From Pseudomonadota bacterium (GTDB lineage: Bacteria; Pseudomonadota; Gammaproteobacteria; Acidithiobacillales; Acidithiobacillaceae): a DNA stretch of 6,949 bases. The translations under genes and the position numbers were made by a program. The number at the start of each line of letters is the position of its first letter. Position 1 is the first letter of the stretch. The stretch is from positions 1-6,949 of the forward strand of contig JAKAFG010000105.1 of the NCBI GenBank assembly GCA_021818125.1, in the 5' to 3' direction. Under the pieces are notes generated by a model. The model searched no databases, was not told the origin of the DNA, and saw only the letters and a list, made by a program, of their open reading frames with translations. Positions 1 through 5,286 of the stretch are shown one piece after another.

Positions 1-1
1 T

Positions 2-367
2 ATGCACTGGCTCGCGGAGTTTCAGCCGCGCTTGACCGGACCGGTATTGAGTGGGACTGCGACGCGCCACGCGGCCATCACGCTCCATCTTTTTGCCGAT
101 ACGCCGGAGAGTGTGATCTTTTTTCTGATGGATCATAGGGTTGCTTATGAAGAAGTCTGGCAGCGACTCCATTATGGGGATGCGCCGGCCCGCGACTATC
201 CTTCCTTAAAGTTGAATTATGCCGGCGCGGATTTGCGTCTGGTGCTCTTTGACCTGGACGAGGATCGGCGCAGTCCCGCATCACCCGTGGATGGTAAGCC
301 CTTGCGGCGGGCGACACTGGCGCAGTTGCAGAAATTGCTGGCGGAGTCGGTGTCGAATTCCATCTGA
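2..367 (+). CDS. Conserved nucleotidyltransferase-like hypothetical protein, C-terminal part (5' end outside window)
   Basis: The frame is open from the left edge to the TGA at 365-367 and gives about 121 residues. The ATG at position 2 is probably an internal Met, because the visible part begins in the middle of a conserved block (WLAEFQPRLTGPVLSGTAT). That block resembles a family of roughly 190-200 residue proteobacterial proteins annotated as nucleotidyltransferase-like, or wrongly as UDP-N-acetylmuramate-alanine ligase. The GTAT-x-H segment near residues 19-24, followed by a strand (ITLHLFAD), looks like the G-S/T...D core of that fold. As I recall the family, the segment reads HSDI, whereas here it is HAAI, so a catalytic Asp may be missing. 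Another conserved piece is SPVDGKPLRRATLAQL near residues 94-109. No enzymatic activity can be assigned. The gene runs convergently towards the minus-strand oxidoreductase unit, with about 90 bp between stop codons. The coding call is confident; the function is not. Confidence 0.75.
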   Translation: MHWLAEFQPRLTGPVLSGTATRHAAITLHLFADTPESVIFFLMDHRVAYEEVWQRLHYGDAPARDYPSLKLNYAGADLRLVLFDLDEDRRSPASPVDGKPLRRATLAQLQKLLAESVSNSI

Positions 368-390
368 TGGTGGTAGGCAAAATGAAGAAA

Positions 391-416
391 CCGGGACAGG
401 CGTGCTCCTGCCCCGG
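391..416 (-). terminator. Intrinsic terminator of the minus-strand tetR-DLH-OYE unit
   Basis: The arms CCGGGACAGG (391-400) and CCTGCCCCGG (407-416) form a 10-bp stem with one A/C mismatch around a 6-nt loop. Read on the minus strand, the stem is followed by TTTCTTCATTTT, a U-rich tail. It lies about 40 bp past the TAA of the oxidoreductase gene. On the plus strand the stem is followed by TGCGTGCC, so termination of the convergent left-hand gene there would be weaker, although the stem lies 23 bp past its stop codon. Confidence 0.7.
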
Positions 417-457
417 TGCGTGCCAAAAGAGGGGCTTCACCCCGCGATATCAGGGTT

Positions 458-1534
458 TTAGGGGCGTGGTTTGGCGCGATCGTACTGTACGGGCCAGGTG
501 AGGTCTACGCCCAGTTCCTGCGCTGCGTGCAGGGGCCAGTAGGGATTACGCAGCAGTTCACGCGCCAAAGCCACCGCATCAGCCTGCTCGGTAACGAGGA
601 TGTGTTCCGCCTGTATGGCCTCGGTGATGAGGCCGACGGCGACGGTGGGTATGCCGACCTTCTGCCGGATGGCGCTGGCGAAGGGCGTCTGGAAGCCGGG
701 ACCGGCGGGAATGACCGCATCCGGCGTCATGCCACCGCTGCTGCAGTCGATGACGTCCACACCACGGTCCTTTAATGCTTTTGAGAGTATGACAGACTGC
801 TCCAGGTCCCAGCCACCGCGTACCCAGTCGGTGGCGGAAATTCTCACCCAAAGGGGCAGATCTTCGGGCCAGACCGCGCGCACGGCAGCGGTGATTTCCA
901 GCGACAGGCGCATACGGTTTTCCAGGCTGCCGCCGTAGTGGTCGGTTCGCTGGTTGCTGACGGGAGAAAGAAAGCTGTGCAGCAGATAGCCGTGGGCCAT
1001 GTGCAGTTCCAGGACCTCGAATCCCGCCGTCAGCGCGCGCTGCGCCGCGGCCACAAAGTCCTTGCGCACTTGCTCCAGGTCCTGAGCGTCCATGGCGTGG
1101 GGTGGAGTGTGGCTATGGCTGAAGGGTAGGGCGCTGGGTCCCAGAGGTTCCCAGCCGCCCTCCGCATCGGGCGCAATGGGGTTGCCACCGAGGAAGGGCG
1201 GCTGGGTGGACGCCTTTCGTCCCGCATGGGCGATCTGGATGGCGGTGACCGCTCCCTGCGCCTTCATGAAGGCGACGATGGGGGCCAGCGCCTGCGCCTG
1301 TGCATCCGTCCAGATGCCGAGGTCGCGGGGGGAAATGCGACCTTCCGGGCTGATGGACGCCGCTTCAACCATGACCAGCCCGGCGCCACCCACGGCACGG
1401 CTGCCGAGGTGCACCATGTGCCAGTCCCCAGCGACGCCATCGGGTGTGGAATACTGGCACATGGGCGCCACGCAGATGCGGTTGGGCAGGGTGACGCTGC
1501 GCAAGGTCCAGGGAGAGAACAGTTTGTGCGTCAT
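458..1534 (-). CDS. Class III Old Yellow Enzyme (NADH:flavin oxidoreductase, YqjM/XenA-like ene-reductase)
   Basis: A 358-residue FMN-dependent TIM-barrel ene-reductase, expected to take hydride from NAD(P)H and reduce activated C=C bonds in enals, enones, maleimides or quinones in the cytosol. The start fits the family: LFSPWTLRSVTLPNRI is followed by the class III signature PMCQYS, with Cys26 (the flavin-tuning Cys) and Tyr28. Further marks are IQIAHAGRKAS around 99-109, the substrate-binding H178-x-x-H181-x-Y183, the SNQRTDHYGGSLENR block at 193-207, Arg231 and the phosphate-binding ARELLRNPYW at 324-333. The C-terminal PVQYDR places Arg353 like the inter-subunit arginine finger (Arg336) of Bacillus subtilis YqjM. 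Length fits XenA/YqjM enzymes (338-363). The ATG overlaps the upstream hydrolase TGA as ATGA, and a GGAG lies about 7 nt before it, so translational coupling is likely. The physiological substrate cannot be told from sequence. Confidence 0.95.
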   Translation of the reverse strand: MTHKLFSPWTLRSVTLPNRICVAPMCQYSTPDGVAGDWHMVHLGSRAVGGAGLVMVEAASISPEGRISPRDLGIWTDAQAQALAPIVAFMKAQGAVTAIQIAHAGRKASTQPPFLGGNPIAPDAEGGWEPLGPSALPFSHSHTPPHAMDAQDLEQVRKDFVAAAQRALTAGFEVLELHMAHGYLLHSFLSPVSNQRTDHYGGSLENRMRLSLEITAAVRAVWPEDLPLWVRISATDWVRGGWDLEQSVILSKALKDRGVDVIDCSSGGMTPDAVIPAGPGFQTPFASAIRQKVGIPTVAVGLITEAIQAEHILVTEQADAVALARELLRNPYWPLHAAQELGVDLTWPVQYDRAKPRP

Positions 1535-2259
1535 GCGGATGCTCCGAGATAACGGGTGAAGTGGTCAAGGGCCAGGCGCCAGCCTTCCTTCGCGGCCTCA
1601 GGACGGAAGCTGTCCCTGGGATCGGCAAAGAAGCCGTGGGGCGCGCCCGGGAACACGGTCAGGGTATAGCGCTTCCGGGCGGTGCTGAGCGCGGTGGCAA
1701 TGCGGCCGTGTTCTTCGGCTGTGATGGATTGGTCCTCGGCACCATAGAGCAGCAGCAGCGGCGCCCGCATCTGATCCACCAGATGCAGCACCGGGTTGCG
1801 TCCGACGGAATCCTGGTCGGGAGCAATACCGCCGCCGTAAAAGGCGACCGCGGCGCGAAGCTGGTCTGCATGGATGGCATTGGCCATGAAGGCGTAGCGT
1901 CCGCCCATACAGAATCCCAGCGCGCCGATAGCGTCCTTGCGCACCTCGGCGCGTTGCTGCAGTGCCTGGATGGCCAGGCTTGCCTCCTGCATGACCACCT
2001 CGTCGTTCAGCGTTTTGAGATGGCCGATGGCGCCGGCGAAATCGGAATATTCATAGATCTTGCCGTGATACAGGTCGGGCACCATGGCGCAATAACCGGC
2101 CCGGGCGAGACGTCCGGCGACGTCCTGAAAGTGTGCGTTGACGCCGAAGGCTTCGATGAAGACCAGCACGGCCGGGTGTGGACCCGCGTCGGCGGGGCGG
2201 GCATACCAGGCCCGCGGGCCGTTTTTTAGTTGAACCCATTCAGATGTGATCTGCGACAT
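1531..2259 (-). CDS. Dienelactone hydrolase family protein (alpha/beta hydrolase)
   Basis: A 242-residue cytosolic alpha/beta hydrolase of the dienelactone hydrolase (carboxymethylenebutenolidase-like) family, which hydrolyses enol-lactones and other activated esters. The catalytic triad is visible: nucleophile Cys117 in GFCMGG, Asp176 in YGAEDQSI and His208 in APHGFFAD. Glu36 in FIEAFG sits where the family keeps the Glu that holds the resting Cys. Length matches the usual 230-250 residues and no signal peptide is seen. The start is supported by AAGGAG 5 nt before the ATG. Chlorocatechol-type dienelactone hydrolases sit in aromatic degradation clusters; none of those genes is present here. 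The partners are a TetR repressor upstream and an ene-reductase overlapping its 3' end, so a role in handling reactive carbonyl or lactone compounds is inferred. Many family members have unknown substrates, and this one should be treated the same way. Confidence 0.92.
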   Translation of the reverse strand: MSQITSEWVQLKNGPRAWYARPADAGPHPAVLVFIEAFGVNAHFQDVAGRLARAGYCAMVPDLYHGKIYEYSDFAGAIGHLKTLNDEVVMQEASLAIQALQQRAEVRKDAIGALGFCMGGRYAFMANAIHADQLRAAVAFYGGGIAPDQDSVGRNPVLHLVDQMRAPLLLLYGAEDQSITAEEHGRIATALSTARKRYTLTVFPGAPHGFFADPRDSFRPEAAKEGWRLALDHFTRYLGASA

Positions 2260-2264
2260 GATAT

Positions 2265-2270
2265 CTCCTT
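2265..2270 (-). promoter_or_regulatory. Strong Shine-Dalgarno of the dienelactone hydrolase gene
   Basis: The minus strand reads AAGGAG, then ATATC, then the ATG at 2259. It is the best ribosome binding site in the window and fixes the hydrolase start. The 89-bp gap to the repressor stop shows no convincing promoter or terminator of its own, which favours co-transcription with the repressor. A weak CCCG-ATA-CGGG palindrome at 2331-2341 is the only other structure noticed there. Confidence 0.75.
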
Positions 2271-2348
2271 GCTACAGTCAGGAAGCGGAAAATGATGCGG
2301 CGCCGAATATTGCAAAGTCGATGTTCACGGCCCGATACGGGACACCCT

Positions 2349-2966
2349 TCAGGCGGCCAGTGATTGGACGTAAAGTTGCAGTTGTCGCAGGCAACGCTGA
2401 TAGGCTTCGACGGATTGGGCATTTTTGCCCAGGCCGACGCAGCCTTCAATCGCGGCAACGATGAACAGCGCTGCCTCTTTGGGTTCGAGGTCGGCGCGGA
2501 CCTTGCGGGCAAGTTGCCCCTCGGTCAGGGCGGTTGCCATGACCTCGACCCAGCGGTCCAGAATCTGTTGCAGGCCGTGGCGGAACGCCTCATCGAGAGG
2601 ACTCATTTCCTGAATGAGATTATTGAGGGGGCAGCCATAACGGATGACCGATTCGTCAGCGGTGTTGATTTTTTCTTCGAGAATACGCTGGAGACTGGCC
2701 AACGGGTCATCGTGCTCGGCAAAAGGGGCGAACCAGCGCGCCGCAAGTTGTGGTGCGATAACTTCTTCAACCACTGCAAGACCCAGTTCGCGCTTGGTGC
2801 CGAAGTGATGGTAAAGGGCACCCTTGCTTACCGAGGTATTGGCAAGGATGCGTTCCAGGCTGGCTGCCTGAAAGCCGGATTCCAGAATCTCGGTGTAGGC
2901 GGCACTCAGCAGATCATTGCGGGTCTGCTCCGGGTTACGGGTTTTTCGTATGGCTTGTGTCATCAT
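2349..2966 (-). CDS. TetR/AcrR-family transcriptional repressor, NemR-like
   Basis: A 205-residue DNA-binding repressor. The N-terminal domain has the TetR helix-turn-helix: TRNDLLSAAYTEILESGF (15-32), then SLERILANTSVSKGALYHHF (36-55) with the typical K-G-x-L/F-Y-x-H/Y-F recognition segment. The ligand domain contains GCPLNNLIQEMS with Cys112, and EGCVGLGKNAQ with Cys176 and Lys181. By my alignment from memory, Cys112 and Lys181 match Cys106 and Lys175 of E. coli NemR, including the 69-residue spacing. NemR represses an Old Yellow Enzyme gene and is relieved by bleach and electrophiles. The start is one of two adjacent ATGs (2966 or 2963); there is no Shine-Dalgarno, and the promoter/operator ends only 6-8 bp upstream, so the mRNA is probably leaderless. 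The gene is likely autoregulated and likely controls the hydrolase and ene-reductase downstream. The family is certain; the ligand is inferred. Confidence 0.92.
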   Translation of the reverse strand: MMTQAIRKTRNPEQTRNDLLSAAYTEILESGFQAASLERILANTSVSKGALYHHFGTKRELGLAVVEEVIAPQLAARWFAPFAEHDDPLASLQRILEEKINTADESVIRYGCPLNNLIQEMSPLDEAFRHGLQQILDRWVEVMATALTEGQLARKVRADLEPKEAALFIVAAIEGCVGLGKNAQSVEAYQRCLRQLQLYVQSLAA

Positions 2967-2972
2967 GGAGTT

Positions 2973-3000
2973 ACAAGATACCGACCAATCGGTATCTTGT
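2973..3000. promoter_or_regulatory. Perfect 12-4-12 inverted repeat: TetR-type operator
   Basis: Arm ACAAGATACCGA (2973-2984), centre CCAA, then the exact reverse complement TCGGTATCTTGT (2989-3000). The inner ATACCGA/TCGGTAT core resembles operators of TetR-family regulators. It lies immediately upstream of the repressor gene and covers its predicted promoter, so binding would block RNA polymerase directly. That the neighbouring repressor binds it is an inference from position and symmetry. Confidence 0.85.
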
Positions 3001-3003
3001 CAA
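2975..3003 (-). promoter_or_regulatory. Sigma70-type promoter of the tetR unit, inside the operator
   Basis: On the minus strand, TTGACA (2998-3003, a perfect -35) is followed by a 17-bp spacer and TATCTT (2975-2980, four of six matches to TATAAT). Only GTAACTCC (8 nt) separates the -10 from the ATG at 2966. Transcription would start within 0-2 nt of that ATG. Both hexamers overlap the outer parts of the inverted-repeat arms. Confidence 0.75.
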
Positions 3004-3052
3004 GGGATTTGTATGGGCATCCCTGACGGTTGCGGCAGGTGCGGATGAGACC

Positions 3053-3130
3053 CTGCGCAGCCTGGATGCGGCGGCGCGTGCCTGAGCAGAACGCTCAGAG
3101 GTAGCGCAGCGACAGATCCAGGCTGCGCAG
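3053..3130. repeat. Imperfect inverted repeat mirroring the 3' end of nadC
   Basis: CTGCGCAGCCTGGAT at 3053-3067 is repeated exactly in reverse complement at 3116-3130, inside the end of nadC. Near the centre, CTGAGC (3082-3087) and GCTCAG (3093-3098) form an inner 6-bp stem around AGAAC that includes the nadC stop codon. Between these two blocks the arms match only partly and differ in length by one codon (3 nt). Translated outward, the plus-strand arm ends in LRSLD-AAARA-stop and the nadC arm in LRSLD-LSLRYL-stop. In nadC mRNA the region could fold into a long hairpin, but no U-tract follows it, so calling it a terminator is not justified. Confidence 0.7.
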
Positions 3131-3922
3131 ATGGCGGGTGAGGCTACCGACGGAAATGAAATCCACGCCGGTGGCCGCCACCTCGGCGATATTGTGCAGA
3201 CCCATACTTCCTGAAGCCTCCAGGGGCAGACGCCCGGCGACCCGCTGCACGGCATGGCGCAAATCCTCCAGGGAGAAATTGTCGAGGAGGATCATGTCGG
3301 CACCCGCATTCAGCGCTTCTTCCAACTGGCCCAGATTTTCTACTTCAATTTCTATGCGGGTCAGCGCCGGGGCGATTTGCCATGCCGCCGTCAGCGCTGC
3401 GGTGATACCCCCGCAGGCGGCGATATGGTTTTCCTTGATGAGGATGCCGTCGTAAAGACCCAGCCGGTGATTATGACCGCCGCCGACGCGGACCGCATAT
3501 TTCTGGGCCTGGCGCAGGCCGGGGATGGTCTTGCGGGTGTCCAGGAGCCGCGTTTTATGGCCGCTCAGGGCATCGGCACAGGCGCGGACCTGGGTCGCGG
3601 TGCCGGAGAGGGTTTGCAGAAAATTCAGCGCCGTGCGCTCTCCGGAAAGTACAGCGCGCGCGGGACCTTCCAGGGTGCAGAGAACTTGATCGGGGGCAAC
3701 ACTTTCACCCTCGGCGACTTGCCAGTTGATCTGGATCGCTGGCGAGAGGGCGGCAAAGGTGGCCTCGGCATACGCCTGCCCGCAGAGAATACCCTTTTCG
3801 CGACTGATGATACGGGCACTGAGACGGTTGGCGGCAGGGATGAGTGCCGCCGTCAGGTCGCCGCTGCCAATATCTTCGGAGAGGGCGTGTTGTACGGTGT
3901 GCGATAAGTCAGCAGGAATCAT
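3095..3922 (-). CDS. nadC: Nicotinate-nucleotide pyrophosphorylase (quinolinate phosphoribosyltransferase)
   Basis: A 275-residue cytosolic enzyme of de novo NAD synthesis. It converts quinolinate and phosphoribosyl pyrophosphate to nicotinate mononucleotide, pyrophosphate and CO2. Family blocks appear in order: SEDIGSGDLTA (15-25), GERTALNFLQTLSGTAT (94-110) with Arg96, LDTRKTIPGLRQAQKYAV (127-144), GGGHNHRLGLYDGILIKENH (147-166) with Lys163 and Glu164, EIEVENL (191-197), ILLDNFS (211-217), LEASGSM (234-240) and the phosphate-binding ISVGSLT (256-262). Length is usual for NadC (about 270-300). The ATG overlaps the nhaA TGA as ATGA, with GAGG about 10 nt before it, so it is probably translationally coupled to nhaA. 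The partner genes nadA and nadB are not in the window. The last codons lie in an inverted repeat. Identification is secure. Confidence 0.97.
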   Translation of the reverse strand: MIPADLSHTVQHALSEDIGSGDLTAALIPAANRLSARIISREKGILCGQAYAEATFAALSPAIQINWQVAEGESVAPDQVLCTLEGPARAVLSGERTALNFLQTLSGTATQVRACADALSGHKTRLLDTRKTIPGLRQAQKYAVRVGGGHNHRLGLYDGILIKENHIAACGGITAALTAAWQIAPALTRIEIEVENLGQLEEALNAGADMILLDNFSLEDLRHAVQRVAGRLPLEASGSMGLHNIAEVAATGVDFISVGSLTRHLRSLDLSLRYL

Positions 3923-5268
3923 GCGGGAACCTCGTTGCGGCCGACCCAGAAGAGCCAGGTCAGACCGATAATGGCGGCGATCAGGGAAGCGAGGAGAATG
4001 CCCAGCTTGGCTTCTTCTTGCAGATTACGGTCAGTGAAGGCCAGTTGGCTGATAAATAACGACATGGTGAAGCCGACTCCGCCCAGCCAGGCGGCGCCGA
4101 GCAGGTGCCGCCATTGTACGCCGTGGGGCAGGCGCGCGATTTTGAGGCGTACCGCAATCCAGCTACTGAGACTGATTCCGATAAATTTGCCCAGCACCAG
4201 ACCCAGACAGGTGCCGAGGGTGACCGTACTCAATAGCATTCCGGTGGACACCTGCGTGAAGTTGATGCCCGCGTTGGCCAGGGCAAAAATGGGGATAACG
4301 CCGAAGGTGACCCAGGGTTGAACCGTATGTTCGAGGCGCTGTTGCGGCGCAAGGGCGGCGGCGCTGCTGTGTTGCAAGCTCTGGATGATGCTGGCGAGCT
4401 GGCCATTCACCAGAGGGTCAAGATGCCTGCTGTGGATGATGATATCCCGCAGATTTTGCCCGCGGGCACTCAGAGCGTCGGCCAGTTCGTCGGGCCGGAT
4501 GCGGCCGCGTGCCGGTATGGTGAAAGCCAGCAGTATCCCGGCGACCGTGGCATGCACCCCCGACAGCATGACGAAATACCAAAAGGGCAGTCCTACCAGC
4601 AGATAGGGCAGGGGGTTACGGATGCCGCCCTGATTGAAGAGAATCAGCGTGAGCAATAAAATTCCGGCGACGATCAAGGCAGTCACGTTGAGTGCCGGTG
4701 TGTAATAAATGGCAATGATGAGCACCGCGCCGAGATCGTCGGCAATGGCCAAGGCGGTGAGGAAAATAATCAGGTTACGGGGAATGCGCCAGGCCAGCAG
4801 TACGAGAATACCGATGGCGAAAGCAATATCCGTCGCCATAGGAATACCCCAGCCTTGCGTAGCGGGGCCACCCAAGTTGAACTGGTGATAAATCAGTGCC
4901 GGGACAATCATGCCCCCCAGGGCCGCAATGATGGGTAGGGCCGCATCGCGCAGGGAGGAGAGTTCCCCCACCAGAAATTCCCGCTTCAGCTCCAGCCCGA
5001 CGACAAAAAAGAAAACTGCCATCAGGCCATCATTGATCCAGTGATGGAGGCTTTGATCCAGGCCCCAGCCACCCCAATGCAGCCCTAAGTGCTTTTCCCA
5101 AAAGGCGTGGTAGGGCACATGCCAGACGGAGTTGCTGAGAATCAGGGTCAGGATCGTGGCCGCGATGAGGACGATGCCGCCTGCCGTCGCCCGCCGCAGA
5201 AACTGCTCGAAGGGCGACAGAATGCGCCCGAATAAAGGCTCAAGCAGATAAACCGGGCGGTCAGCCAT
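3919..5268 (-). CDS. nhaA: Na+/H+ antiporter NhaA
   Basis: A 449-residue inner-membrane protein with about 12 hydrophobic segments that exports Na+ (or Li+) in exchange for external protons, for pH and sodium balance. Diagnostic pieces are NDGLMAVFFFVVGLELKREF (79-98), ATDIAFAIGIL (145-155) with Thr146-Asp147, and AIADDLGAVLII (174-185), whose Asp177-Asp178 correspond to the ion-binding Asp163-Asp164 of E. coli NhaA. Later come SGVHATVAG, LEHTVQPWVTFGVIPIFALANAG (312-334) and GKFIGI with Lys361, the likely match of E. coli Lys300. The protein is about 60 residues longer than E. coli NhaA (388); much of the extra length lies in a hydrophilic loop near residues 262-310, as in other long NhaA proteins. 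The start lies 18 bp after the valS stop, with only a weak GGGA before the ATG, so it probably depends on transcription from valS. It overlaps nadC by 4 bp. Confidence 0.97.
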   Translation of the reverse strand: MADRPVYLLEPLFGRILSPFEQFLRRATAGGIVLIAATILTLILSNSVWHVPYHAFWEKHLGLHWGGWGLDQSLHHWINDGLMAVFFFVVGLELKREFLVGELSSLRDAALPIIAALGGMIVPALIYHQFNLGGPATQGWGIPMATDIAFAIGILVLLAWRIPRNLIIFLTALAIADDLGAVLIIAIYYTPALNVTALIVAGILLLTLILFNQGGIRNPLPYLLVGLPFWYFVMLSGVHATVAGILLAFTIPARGRIRPDELADALSARGQNLRDIIIHSRHLDPLVNGQLASIIQSLQHSSAAALAPQQRLEHTVQPWVTFGVIPIFALANAGINFTQVSTGMLLSTVTLGTCLGLVLGKFIGISLSSWIAVRLKIARLPHGVQWRHLLGAAWLGGVGFTMSLFISQLAFTDRNLQEEAKLGILLASLIAAIIGLTWLFWVGRNEVPA

Positions 5269-5286
5269 GCAGGTCCCGGCGCCCGG

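Noticed and set aside
1561..2229. Plus-strand open frame (222 codons) opposite the dienelactone hydrolase
   Set aside because: The minus strand has a full catalytic triad and a strong ribosome binding site; the plus-strand product has no recognisable motif.
2331..2341. CCCG-ATA-CGGG palindrome between tetR and the hydrolase as a second operator
   Set aside because: It shares only GATAC with the main operator arm and has 4-bp arms; too short to support.
2364..3026. Plus-strand open frame (220 codons) covering the TetR gene and operator
   Set aside because: It is antisense to a clear TetR protein and runs through the palindromic operator; no recognisable domain.
3082..3098. Inner hairpin at the nadC stop as an intrinsic terminator
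   Set aside because: The stem is only 6 bp and is followed on the minus strand by GC-rich sequence without a U-tract.
3254..3907. Plus-strand open frame (217 codons) opposite nadC
   Set aside because: It is the complement of conserved NadC blocks, with no motif or start signal of its own.
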